Positions 35,831 through 46,236 of a DNA stretch of 64,000 nt are shown here, in pieces. Position 1 is the first letter of the stretch. Each line of letters begins with the position of its first letter. The stretch is from Okapia johnstoni (lineage: Eukaryota > Chordata > Mammalia > Artiodactyla > Giraffidae). The notes under the pieces are model-generated. The model saw nothing but the letters and a program-made list of their open reading frames with translations, was not told where the DNA came from and did not search any database. The position numbers and the translations under genes are program-made. The DNA is taken from the NCBI GenBank assembly GCA_024291935.2, contig CM044311.1, positions 31,128,001 through 31,192,000 of the forward strand, in the 5' to 3' direction.

Positions 35831-36734
35831 GTGTGAATCCACTGAAGGATTTCTATACTTCTAGGGAGAACTAATGTAGGAGACCCAGGACTAAGCCAAG
35901 TATTCTGGGTTTACTGTAAACCTCAGTGGTGGATTTCACGTGTATGAGTGTGTAAACATATTGACTTAGAATACAGTCGTGGATATTGGCCTTTTCTCTT
36001 TATGAATGTAAGACCAATGCATGTTTAAATATATTTAAAATGGTATTTTAAATAATAAAGTTGCTAATTATTGCACACCTCTGCATTGTGTCAGTACCAA
36101 CTGAAAAAGGGGGACCTCCCTCCCATAAGTTGTATGAATACTCAGCATCTTACTTACCCTCTGCAATTCAGTCCACCCTATTTAGATTCTCAGTTGCCCA
36201 GACTCTCTGAAAGTGGCTGCCTCCCCTAGGTGTCAGAATTCTGAGCCCTGCAATTATAGGTGTCACTTTATCTTAGATAGTTCTATGCCCAAGCATAGTC
36301 TTACCGGGAAATCAAAGCATTCCTCCCTGCCCTACCCACTGAGTTTGAAATTCTGTTCATAAAGCTTTTATCAATCAAGGAACAGCTGCCTTTTTTCTTG
36401 TATTTGTATTGGAATAACACACCATTCTATCTTTATATCTAGAAATAAATGCGCAAAGATGGAGAAAGTGGTTTTTTCTAGCAGATTACATTAACATTCT
36501 AAAATGTCTCAATCTAATTTAGCCAAAGGATACTTATGAAGACTTTCAAGGTTTTTGTTTTTTGTTTTTTCCATTTCCACTTCATTTTCATGACATGAAA
36601 ATGTTTCACAGGTCGCTCTCAAGGCCATGACAAAGTTTTTGCAGAGATAACTGTATCTCTTTTCAGTGTGATAAGCATTTTAAGGATTTACTAAAAAGAC
36701 AGGACATTTTGCAAATTCCATTTCCTTTGCAGAA

Positions 36735-36900
36735 TGAATGTAATAAGTGTAAGACATAGATAATCATATTTCTAACTTAGAGGTCAAGAAACTAAGGTTT
36801 ATCAAGGTAAATAATTTGAGATCTATGTGTAGAATCCAGATCTGACAGATTTTAAAGCCTATATTCTTTTATTTGCACTGCTCTGCAATTCTTAAAGTAG
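36735..36900 (+). repeat. MIR-like fragment
   Basis: AGAGGTCAAGAAACTAAGGT, TCAAGGTAAATAATTTGAGA and CCAGATCTGACAGATTTTAA resemble the MIR core. Weak match. Confidence 0.45.
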
Positions 36901-37933
36901 GATTCACATGTATCATTGTATTACCAAGTACACTTAAAGGAATAACCATGGATAGTGACATTTTTTCCTGTAAGAATGTTTACTAATACATATTTAAATG
37001 TAATGAAAATACTATTTTGAATAATCAAGTTACTAATAATCACATGTATTCATTTTGACAATACAAACTATAAAAACTCCCTTTAATTATGCAGTAAGTA
37101 TTTACTCTTTGCAAAACACCAGATGAGGAATTACAGAAATACAGACATAAATCCCAGGTACTCTGTCCTCAAGTAACAAGATACAGTGAAAGAGACAGTC
37201 ATTCATGGAAGTAATTATTCCAGGCGAAAAAAGAAATAAATGCATGTGTAACTAGGGTGCTGAAAAACTGAAGAATGAAATCAAGAGTAATTCTGTCTAG
37301 AGAGAAGGGTTTCTATAATTCTTAAGTTTCAGACACAAACGTTAACAAATGCCAGTCAGATAACCCAAAGTATCAAGAAGGGGTAAATGTGGACTGTGTA
37401 GAATGTAAAATGAAAAGTCCTGTCTAAAGATGGCAGCATCTATTTGAGTCCAGGCTCCTGGGCAGAAGACTGGCCCAGAGTTCCAAATCATCTGATATTA
37501 TAGGATAATTCCCCACATGCAGTAGTCATGTATAAGCCTCTAGTGTTTTAATGTTGGGACATAATTCAATTTATTTTTTGAAGAAGTAAGAGTGAGCAAA
37601 TAACATTTGAAGGAAATATGCAGCCCCCAAATCAATATAGAAGCACTTAGAATTGAAGATAATTTCATCCAGCAAAGAGAGATTCTATTTCTAGAACCAT
37701 AGCTTTTGTTGGCATAGAGTATGAAGGATTAGATTTTCATACTATATTTTTTCCATTTTAAAACATGTGAACACACAACCATTTCAAAAACCTGTAGTAG
37801 CTCACAATCTAAATCCAAAGTTTTGTGACTTTCAGAACATAGATTATTAAGTAGCATAATATATATTCACTTTTAACTCTACGTGATTAAAAATAGTATT
37901 AGTAGTTTTGGGGTTTGTTTTTGTTTTTTTTAG

Positions 37934-38019
37934 ATTCTAGTGTCTTCATTCGGAGAAGGAAAATAAGTGCTCAGGAGAGAGGTGGCAGTTCTGAATTTAA
38001 AAACATCATGCAACGATAA
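37934..38019 (+). other. Exon-like stretch, phase-compatible with ROBO2 (speculative)
   Basis: A strong T-rich tract ends in TAG at 37931-37933. From 37934 the frame that continues exon 33970-34097 (phase 1) stays open for 27 codons, SSVFIRRRKISAQERGG and so on, then stops at TAA 38017-38019. The nearest candidate donor is weak (GAG|GTGGCA at 37982). Using it would give a 48-nt symmetric cassette. There is no family support, and an open run of this length is common by chance. Confidence 0.15.
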
Positions 38020-38800
38020 TTTAGCACACCAAAGTGATAAATGGACTGATTGATATTCAGTGTTTTTCCCGAAGTTTAATTTTACTCTTGCTGTATTACA
38101 ACTTGAAACTATAATTCTCCACTTCTAAGATTCGATAGCATAAATTAAACTCTGTGATCACCCAGATTGCTTTTTCTGTAGTTAAATCCTGCTGTATTGT
38201 GAAAATGACTTATTCATGAAAATCTTCCTTTGTTATCCAAGAAAAAAAAATTGCTACCATCAGTTACACTCCATTTCTGGAGCTGTGAAATCAACTCAGA
38301 TAAACAGCAAGTTGAAACTTCAGAAAAAAGTGCCTCATAGTTTGGAGAGTATAATTTTGGAAACTTTTGCATCTATTTTAGCAGTTATTTTCCATGTCTC
38401 TTGGGATAAAGTGCAAAAAGATGCTTTTCATCCATGATTTGTGGGTTCACTTTTGCCATTGCTTCTGTAAAGAGCTAACAATTTCATGGATTCTAAACCA
38501 GAATGAACAACTAAAAGCATTTTTTCAGTAGTGAAATACACCAAATTTCTCATTCATGGTTGAAGAAAATGGGGGATGGGGTGAGTTAAGCAGTGGGACG
38601 TGAAGGACGAGCCTGCCTGTCACCAAGGCTGATAGCTTGGCGATGGTTGTACATCATCTACCCTTCATTGGCTCATGAAGCCCATCTCAGCTGAAATGCA
38701 AACGTGCGGCATGACACATTTATTTTTCATCTTCAGTCCTGATAGTTTTGGGCTTCCCTGTGCATCATTAAATTGTTTCATTTCCCTGTGTTCACCACAG

Positions 38801-39082
38801 ATGTGCTGCCACCAGTTCCAGGCCAAGGGGATAAAACGGCAACGATGCTCTCAGATGGAGCCATTTATAGCAGCATTGACTTCACGACCAAAACCACTTA
38901 CAATAGTTCCAGCCAAATAACACAGGCTACCCCATATGCCACGACACAGATATTGCATTCCAATAGCATACATGAATTGGCTGTCGATCTCCCTGATCCA
39001 CAGTGGAAAAGCTCAATTCAGCAAAAAACAGACCTGATGGGATTTGGTTATTCTCTACCCGATCAGAACAAAGGTAACAATG
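38801..39082 (+). CDS. ROBO2: ROBO2 exon: cytoplasmic motifs CC0 and CC1
   Basis: 282 nt: two bases completing Asp, 93 codons, and one base of the next split codon. The acceptor is TTCACCACAG and the donor is G|GTAAGT. The peptide starts VLPPVPGQGDKTATM. The tyrosine motif AIYSSIDFTTK, at about 38859-38891, fits CC0. TPYATTQIL, at about 38928-38954, is the classic CC1 (PTPYATT-type). In the ROBO family the CC0 and CC1 tyrosines are Abl kinase targets that dampen repulsive signalling. The exon ends GYSLPDQNKGNN. Depending on splicing, its split G joins either CC (Ala, through the cassette exon at 39466) or GT (Gly, directly to 44653). Confidence 0.97.
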
Positions 39083-39465
39083 GTAAGTCCAGTTCTTACT
39101 TCCAGAAGAGTTATTTTCATATCATTTTTGCATGAGATAGAAAGTAGTATTTGTTGTTCGGTTTAGTAATTCATCACCAGGTTCACTACCTAAACTAAAA
39201 AAATATACTGGCATGTATTCAGTACCTTGCACAGTCCCTGCCACCACCACCACTACCACAGCAACACCAATTGGTTTCATCCTTTTAGCTCTTTTTTCAA
39301 CAGTGATCAGTAATCCATCTCGACCTCCATTAGGCAGGATAGACAAAACATTCCTCCACTGTCCTATGACATCTGCTTCTGAATTGCTAACTGCATGTTC
39401 TGCATGGGCTTGTGCTGTGAACTAATCACATGATGCCACTATGACCTCTGCCCTTTAACCCTTAG
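39083..39465 (+). other. ROBO2: Short 383-bp ROBO2 intron before the cassette exon
   Basis: Runs from GTAAGT to CCCTTAG. It contains a CCACCACCACCACTACCACA-like low-complexity run near 39240-39260. No gene or transposon seen. Confidence 0.8.
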
Positions 39466-39591
39466 CCTTACTTTACATCCCTGACTACCGATTGGCTGAG
39501 GGATTGTCTAATAGAATGCCACACAACCAGTCACAGGATTTCAGCACCACCAGCTCTCACAACAGCTCAGAGAGGAGTGGCAGTCTCTCAG
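39466..39591 (+). CDS. ROBO2: ROBO2 alternatively spliced cassette exon
   Basis: 126 nt: two bases, 41 codons and one base. It is phase-symmetric (1-1) and can be skipped without changing the frame. The acceptor is CTTTAACCCTTAG and the donor is TCAG|GTTGGT. The donor departs from the GTAAGT norm and is probably weak, which fits regulated inclusion. The encoded insert begins LLYIPDYRLAEGLSNRMPHN and ends NSSERSGSLS. It is Ser/Thr-rich and has one tyrosine-bearing motif, IPDYRL. From memory, the same insert exists in longer mammalian ROBO2 isoforms between KGNN and GGKGGKKKKNK. Its role between CC1 and CC2 is not established by the sequence. Confidence 0.9.
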
Positions 39592-41013
39592 GTTGGTCTC
39601 ATCACAGTAAGGAGAAATATTTGTTTGTCACCAGCATATGACCTGTGTTCCTAACACTCATGAAGAAGTACTGGCTCACAACTCACTGTCAGACATTTAT
39701 CTCTCAAATGACAGTAGGAGTTTATCCTAATGAAATCAAGTTTTGGGGGTGGAGGAGGGTAAAGTTCACCATCAGCCTTTATGTATGAATTTTACACGGT
39801 TGTATTTACTGAAAGATAGTGCCATTTTACTAAATACTGATTATCGAGAAGCAGATGAGTTTGATCTGCCTTGAACCCTACTTAAGAGTCAAGAGAACTT
39901 TGCAATAAAATGATCACATAGGAAAATCAGCTCCATGGCATGGACACCATAAGATGAATTCAACTAAAATGCAAATGATTTTGGAAATTGTTCATAATAT
40001 TAAGAGTCTGGTGATGTGACTTCCTATTTTTGGACAAGTTTTCCAAAATATTGTGTTATCTGTTGATGGTATTATTTAGAGTAAGATCCTGATACCATGC
40101 TATTTAGGAATGTTAATATGGGACACTATTCTTTATATTTAATTTCCTTAAAAACCCCAGTCTTTTATATTGGCAATTTTTTATGCTGTAAACTTTAATA
40201 TATATTCAAGATACATTAGCTGAACCAACAATCCATAATGCAGGTATTAAATAGCACATGTATGGAAAAACACATTTTACAGAAAAGAAATATGTACCTA
40301 TCATAATGAACATCAGTGATCTCTAGGCCCAAGGATCCTCATCTCTAAAATGAGGACATCTTTGTGGACATTCTAATTTGTACATTGTGTATGACTGATG
40401 GCTTTCTCTGCTCATTTCTAGTTGATACCATGACTTTATTTTCTTATTTTTTTCATATTATTGATATGCTATTTGTTTTTATGGAGTTTTTTAACCTCAG
40501 TTACTTAGTGAAGGATTATAGTGTACTGCGATATGTCACAGGTTATGAGGTATCAAGGCCATAAATAGTTAACTCTTTTACATCATTAGGGTAACATTTA
40601 CTAAATGATTTTTCCTTAGAGATAGAGCCTTTTCAGTCTGAAAATGTTAATGTTGTCTCTTCCCTCCAAAATGAGCCATTTGCTCTCCTTACCTATTGGT
40701 AGAATTGGATACATTATAGAATCCAGAAAACTTTAAACATCTGTTACAAGTTTGAACTGGCCTGATAACATAGAGGAATTTTTTTGAATAACCTTAAATG
40801 TCATTTGTACTGTCATTTATTTATGATGAGTCCTATAATTGTACTGAATAATTTAAAAATTAATTTATTCTAGGCTTATATCATTCAAAATATGCCAAGT
40901 CTCAATCAATATATATATTTTAGAAGTCTATATACTATAAGTCATGGATTGTAAAAGATCTTCTGTGAATCCATCATTAAATATTCTTATATGTTGATTA
41001 CCATTGAGTCTTT

Positions 41014-41051
41014 TTAGAATTACTCAAAAGTTACCTTTTGAGTAATTCTAA
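41014..41051. repeat. Perfect inverted repeat: 16-bp stem, 6-nt loop
   Basis: TTAGAATTACTCAAAA (41014-41029), loop GTTACC, then TTTTGAGTAATTCTAA (41036-41051). The arms are exact reverse complements. There is no flanking SINE or tRNA-like sequence. Confidence 0.93.
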
Positions 41052-41604
41052 GCAGAACATGATTCACAATAGTGCTTACTACATTTTTGAATCCATTAAT
41101 CTCTTGAGTGACATTTATATATATCTATGATTTATATTAACTACTTCATCTACATTTGAATACAAAATTACTTAAATCAGTGATAGAAAGCTTTCTTTAA
41201 GAGACAAGACTGACGTGATTGTTCTCTTCTTAGTTTAGTCAAATTGAATTTAATATTAGAGTCCTTTTTATTCTTATAATTATAGATATGTATTCTAAAG
41301 CTTACATTTAAGATCAGACTGCCCTACAGATATTGAATCATAAGATTTTCTTAATTTATGCAGAGTGTTAATGAAAGCAGTTTAAAATAATCATGGTAAT
41401 AAACAAAATTGGACATTCCTGACTTGAGTGAATTTCTCACCCTTTGAAGCACTCATATAATAATTTATTCAATATATAAGTTCTTAGCACTCCTCTTAAA
41501 AAGACCAGCCATTAAAAATATAAAGCTCAGATTTTTTTCAAAATAATCTCTGTAATCATAATTTTATATATATGCACAAATATATAGCACAATATCAGTA
41601 GTAA

Positions 41605-41838
41605 CAGGGCTTCCCCAATGGCTCAGCAGTAAAGAATATACCTGCAGTGCAGGAGCTGCAGGAAACACAGATTCAATCCCTGGGTCGAGAAGATCCCACT
41701 GGAGGAGGAAAATGGGAACCCACTCCAATATTCTTGCCTGGAGAATCCCATGGACTGAGGAACCTGACAGGCTACAGTCCATGGGGTCACAAAGAGTCAG
41801 ACACGACTGAAGCAACTTAGCAGCAGCAGCAGCAGTAG
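41605..41838 (+). mobile_element. Bov-A2-type SINE with AGC-repeat tail, sense part of a composite
   Basis: GGGCTTCCCCAATGGCTCAG, TCGAGAAGATCCCACTGGAG, TCAGACACGACTGAAGCAAC, then CAGCAGCAGCAGCAG. It is full length. The left flank is ATCAGTAGTAA at 41594-41604. The matching flank is not at the end of this SINE but after the antisense piece that follows, at 41970-41980. Confidence 0.94.
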
Positions 41839-41969
41839 TGCATGTATGCTTAGTCACTCAGTTGTGTCTGACTCTTGCAACCCCATAGACTGTAACCTGC
41901 CAGGCTCCTCAGTCCCTGGGATTCTCCAGGCAAGATTACTGGAGTGGGTTGCCATTTCCTTCTCCAAGC
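41839..41969 (-). mobile_element. Bov-tA SINE 3' half, antisense part of the same composite
   Basis: TGCTTAGTCACTCAGTTGTG, ACCTGCCAGGCTCCTCAGTC, TTGCCATTTCCTTCTCCAAG. It directly follows the AGC tail of the sense SINE and ends at the second copy of the 11-bp flank ATCAGTAGTAA. The tRNA-like head is missing. Confidence 0.94.
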
Positions 41970-43099
41970 ATCAGTAGTAATAACTAAATATTTTTATATA
42001 CTAGTATTTTTAAAAGACTAAATTTAATTTGAAAATGAGCTGTTTTCACAATTTTATTTGCATAGAAATCATTTGTTCAGCATAAATAAATGTAAATTCA
42101 AATATTAACATTTTCACTGGAAGAGAAATGGGTCAGATATGTCTGCAAGTCATCAAAATATGTGATGACTAAATACATAATGCAGACAGTTCTCACCTTA
42201 AAATGCTTGAGGATCATAGGTTGCAAGTAACAGCAACAAAATGGGTTCACTTAGCTCAAGATATGGATCTCAGAGAATTTAATTTCCTTAGCTTGTATCA
42301 TATGGCACTATTAGGCTTGGCACCCAGCACTTGACCTCTTTCTAGAGAAGACAAAGCATGCTGATTGATAGTCTTACCAAAAGTACTCACAAGGAAAAAG
42401 CGGAAATTTCCCCCAAAGAGGGGAAAGTGGACATTGGACGGAGAGCCTCACAAATTCCCTCTGTGAATCAGCTCTGCTTCCCCAGCACATTTTTAACTCA
42501 GTTGTTAGTAAGAGGTGGTAATGACTTTCTTGACTTGGAGAAGGATTTCAACAGAGCTGGGTTCAGAGCTGCAGAAATTGTAATTTCCACTAAAGCTGCT
42601 GCATTCTAAATTGTTTGTTCTCTTCCTATGTGAATATGCACCAATGCAGAAAGAACTTCTATTTTCCCATCTATAAAATAGAGATGTAAAAACTTCCCTA
42701 TTTGTGTCACTCAGGTCTGGAGGAGATCATATAACAGTTCTAAAAGTTCTATAAAAAGTGGGAGGGGGGGAGAGGTCCACATATAAAAATATAAGGAATA
42801 AGAGGTACAACAGGGAAAAATACAAAGAACACATGCCCACCCTGTTCTTCTAAGTAGTGAGACATAGTTCTGAAAATACCAAGAAAGATATGATCTTTGT
42901 TTATGACTTTGGTGGGTTATCAGGAGACAAAGGGTTAAGCCTCACCTACCTTTAACACAAAAATTACAAACTTTAATCAATCAGGTTGATTGTTTTTGTC
43001 CTAAGCCTCAGACTATTTCTGGGATCCTCACTGGGGCTAGAGGAGTTGGGTGTGGAATGGCTTTGTAAACAGGCAGACTTGAGTTTGTGCTGAGCTGGA

Positions 43100-43315
43100 G
43101 GAATGGAAGAGAGTGGTGATGACTGCCATTTATTGAACATTCTGTACATTGTGAACCCTTTATATGGTTATCTCTCATAATACTCAAAACAACCCAAACA
43201 AGTAGTAACTTTATATCTTTTTTACATGTGTGGAAAATGAGGTGATATCTATTGAGTAACTTATCAAGTAAGTGAGAAACTAGTTTCAAGCCCAGATATT
43301 CAACTCTTATTCTCA
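43100..43315 (+). repeat. MIR SINE
   Basis: TGCCATTTATTGAACATTCT, TCTCATAATACTCAAAACAA, GGAAAATGAGGTGATATCTA and AAGTAAGTGAGAAACTAGTT follow the MIR order (tttattgagc ... tctcatttaatcctcacaacaa ... gaaactgaggct ... agctagtaagtgg). Old and diverged. Confidence 0.75.
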
Positions 43316-44652
43316 AACTAGAAGTTACCTGCTCTCCTTTCTCTTAATACTTTTTGTGCCAAAGATAAAAAGTGAAAGGAAGGGTGAAAGCACGTAGTTT
43401 TCAGGGATGCTCCTTTCTGTGTGTGTATATGTGCACATGACCTAGAAAACAGACACAATTTCATAATTAGCAATAGGGTATATATCTAGTTTACAGTTTC
43501 ATCGCTTTCTGGCACTCAAAGTTATTGTTAAATTCTACAGTTTTCTGAATTGGCTGATGCCGATTAATTGATAGAAGAAAGGAGTTGAGGCAAATTTCTA
43601 GTGATATCTCTATTGTTAGATAGTCCTGCTATGAATATTTGATGCTCATAACTTTTAGTTCCAGAAAGATATAGTTTAACGGGTCAATACCATTTTTAAA
43701 GAAAATATAGCCATTGACTACCATGGGAATGACAGAAGTTACCTACATTCCCCTGAAACATCTTTTGCTCAAGAAGTACACATTTCTGCATCCAGCTGTG
43801 GTCCATTTAGGAAGAAACCTGATGTATTTAATTTGGAGCAATAAAAAGTACTGCATTGAACAAATAAAAAACTTTACTTTTATATTTCATTAAGCTCTGG
43901 TAATCCCAGATATGGCTCATATGCTGCCAAGTTACTTTCTGCTCATATTTTGTGCATGAATTCATTTGTATTACAATAATACTGAAATTGATTACCATAT
44001 TTCCATTAATTTCCCCCATATTTGGTATTTTAAGATAAGTTATACTTAGACATCGGGAACCACTCACTATATGCAAAAATAATTGTGCCATTCATTAGTT
44101 AAAAGTTCTAAAAAACATATCATTGTGAAAGATTTGTAAGTATCCTCCAGATTATAGCTGATTGATTTTTATAAGTTACCTTTGAGAGAAAACTGTTACT
44201 CTCCTGGATTAATTAAATTGAGTAAATTCTAATGGAAAAGTTTAGCCTGTATCCTTAGACACTGCATTTTTCCACTGAGACAGATTATGCAAAAGAGCAT
44301 TATAAACACACTAAAATCTGACATTTTAAAGAATTTGTTATGGCCCATTATTTCGTCTAACAATGAAAACGTGGAGGCAGCAAATGTGAATAAATCAATA
44401 AATGTGCTTTTGCCACTGCAACCATGTTTTTTGTGTATTCAGCTCTACAACTAATGCATTGTGAAAGAAACAATATCATTTTGAGTGATTTATAAAAATG
44501 TTTTCCTGATCATATCATTTCATTGTTTATAGCTTTTAACAACTGTAACATACTGATTCTGGTGTTTTGAAAACAGAAATACATCTTCCCATCTGATGCA
44601 CTCCATTTCTTCTGATATTGGTATGTCTGAATAAATATATTATTACTTTCAG

Positions 44653-44809
44653 GTGGGAAAGGTGGAAAAAAGAAGAAAAATAAAAACTCTTCTAAACCAC
44701 AGAAAAACAATGGATCGGCCTGGGCCAATGTTCCACTACCTCCTCCCCCAGTCCAGCCTCTTCCGGGTACAGAGCTGGAACACTATGCAGTGGAACAGCA
44801 AGAAAATGG
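44653..44809 (+). CDS. ROBO2: ROBO2 exon: basic linker and CC2 proline motif
   Basis: 157 nt: two bases completing Gly, 51 codons, and GG of the next split Gly codon. The acceptor is ATTACTTTCAG and the donor is GG|GTAAAA, an A-rich donor. The peptide opens with a highly basic run, GKGGKKKKNKN, followed by SSKPQKNNGSAWANV. The proline motif VPLPPPPVQPLP, at about 44730-44765, fits CC2, the Ena/VASP EVH1-binding site in the ROBO family. The exon ends ELEHYAVEQQEN. From memory, human ROBO2 has NGSTWANV, so Ala for Thr is a likely species substitution. The KKKKNK run could act as a nuclear-import-like or phosphoinositide-binding patch; this is only an inference. Confidence 0.96.
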
Positions 44810-45904
44810 GTAAAAATGTTTCATCTACCAACAAAATGACCAAGGCTATACTGCTGTCTCTTTTATGCATTTTGGTCTTGATGCTGTGTTCTCTTACTGT
44901 TTTCCCTGCCCCCTTGCCAGCCTTTCCTTTTCCCTCTCCCCTTTTATTATTTGCTGCATCTATATATTTTTAGCTGATAAATACAACACGGCACATATTG
45001 AGGACCTCGAATCCTTGGCTGTCAAGTACCTTAGATTGTCTGCAATCATGATAATGCAGCCTCCATTTATAATATTGCTTGTTAGTTTGAAAGCAAGTAA
45101 CCCAGAGCTCTGTGAACTAAAGAGGCACTCCTGAGAAGGGCTGAAAAGGAAATTAAAATAACCTTCTTCATCATCCCTCACATTTCTCTAATGACTTGAT
45201 GTCTGGCCATAGCAGGGTGCCCACTGTTGAGCTCCATCACAATGGGATAATTGTAGGGATCTGGCCAGTGTGTAGAACTTTAATCATCTGCTTTGATGGG
45301 AATTTAGGGGTCGGAACAATAAGAGACGTTCAAGTCAATGCATACTCTGTAACAAACCTTTTTTAAGATAGCAAATTTTCTTTAAGGGTCTTTAAATGTG
45401 ACCAGTTTCCTTATTCTTTCCCAAACATCTCACAAGCCTTAGTTTGTTTTCCTCTGTTGAAGTGTTAATTGATTTTCAGGTAGAAAAATGTTGATACTCT
45501 TTACTAATTTTAAGTGCTCTGTCTTCCTCACAGTTCCTAGGTCACCCACTGCTTTTGACTGAAACTGAAAAGTATAGAATACAGGCAGTTTATTTCCAAA
45601 TGTTCCTTTATTTAGAAGTATTTGGACATTAAAATATCTGTTTATTTAAACAATGGTTTTATTTCCTATCTTGTTTTACTTAAAGATCTTGTGCACATGC
45701 CTGTAATTTTTTCTCCATCTCCTTTTCTTTTTATACTACTGTTGTCTTTAAGGTTTCCGGATTAATTTTCCTAACTAGAAATTTGTCTATCACATCTGCT
45801 TCCTAAAAAAGATTCCATTTGCCTTTTCTTTTTCAGTTACATAATACATATACATATATATCTCACAGAGAGATGGACATGCATATATATATATATATAC
45901 ATAA

Positions 45905-46124
45905 ACTTTGTTGTTGTTGTTTAGTGTCTAAGTCGTATCCAACTGTTTTTGCAACCCCCATGGACTGTAGCCCACTAGGCTTCTCTCTCCATGGGATTTT
46001 CCAGACAAGAGCCTTGGAGTACATTGACATCTGCTTCTCCAAGGGATCTTCCTGACACCGGGATGGAACCCATATTCCTGCATAGGCAGGTAGATTCTTT
46101 ACCACTGAGCCACCAGGGAAGCCC
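45905..46124 (-). mobile_element. Bov-tA SINE
   Basis: Antisense copy: TTTGTTGTTGTTGTTTAGTG (the antisense of the AACAACAAC tail), GTCGTATCCAACTG, CACTAGGCTTCTCTCTCCAT, CTGAGCCACCAGGGAAGCCC. A TATATATATATA run lies directly before it at 45886-45898. Confidence 0.93.
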
Positions 46125-46236
46125 ATACCTAATCATACCTCCATACTTTTTCTCTGTATCTTTCTTTCCCTCCAAAAGGCTACATTTGCTTCCATGAGAA
46201 TAGAGTTCCCATATAAGAGCTGTATTTTTATTTTAA

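Larger units (their letters stand above)
34098..38800 (+). other. ROBO2: 4.7 kb ROBO2 intron
   Basis: Runs from GTAAGT to the acceptor TTCACCACAG. It contains a short antisense BovB, a sense SINE, an old unnamed repeat, a MIR-like fragment and an exon-like candidate at 37934. The stretches 36900-37930 and 38020-38800 show nothing that I can name. Confidence 0.85.
39592..44652 (+). other. ROBO2: 5.1 kb ROBO2 intron
   Basis: Runs from GTTGGT to ATTACTTTCAG. It contains a perfect 16-bp-stem hairpin, an inverted SINE pair and a MIR fragment. Near 42205-42330 a phrase (GATCATAGGTTGCAAGTAAC) suggests an old repeat that I cannot place. The stretches 39600-41010, 41060-41590, 41981-43099 and 43320-44652 show nothing else. 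Confidence 0.8.

Noticed and set aside
38773..39135. 120-codon frame spanning the CC0/CC1 exon with its own ATG
   Set aside because: The real exon is 38801-39082, set by splice sites. The ends of the frame run into intron on both sides.
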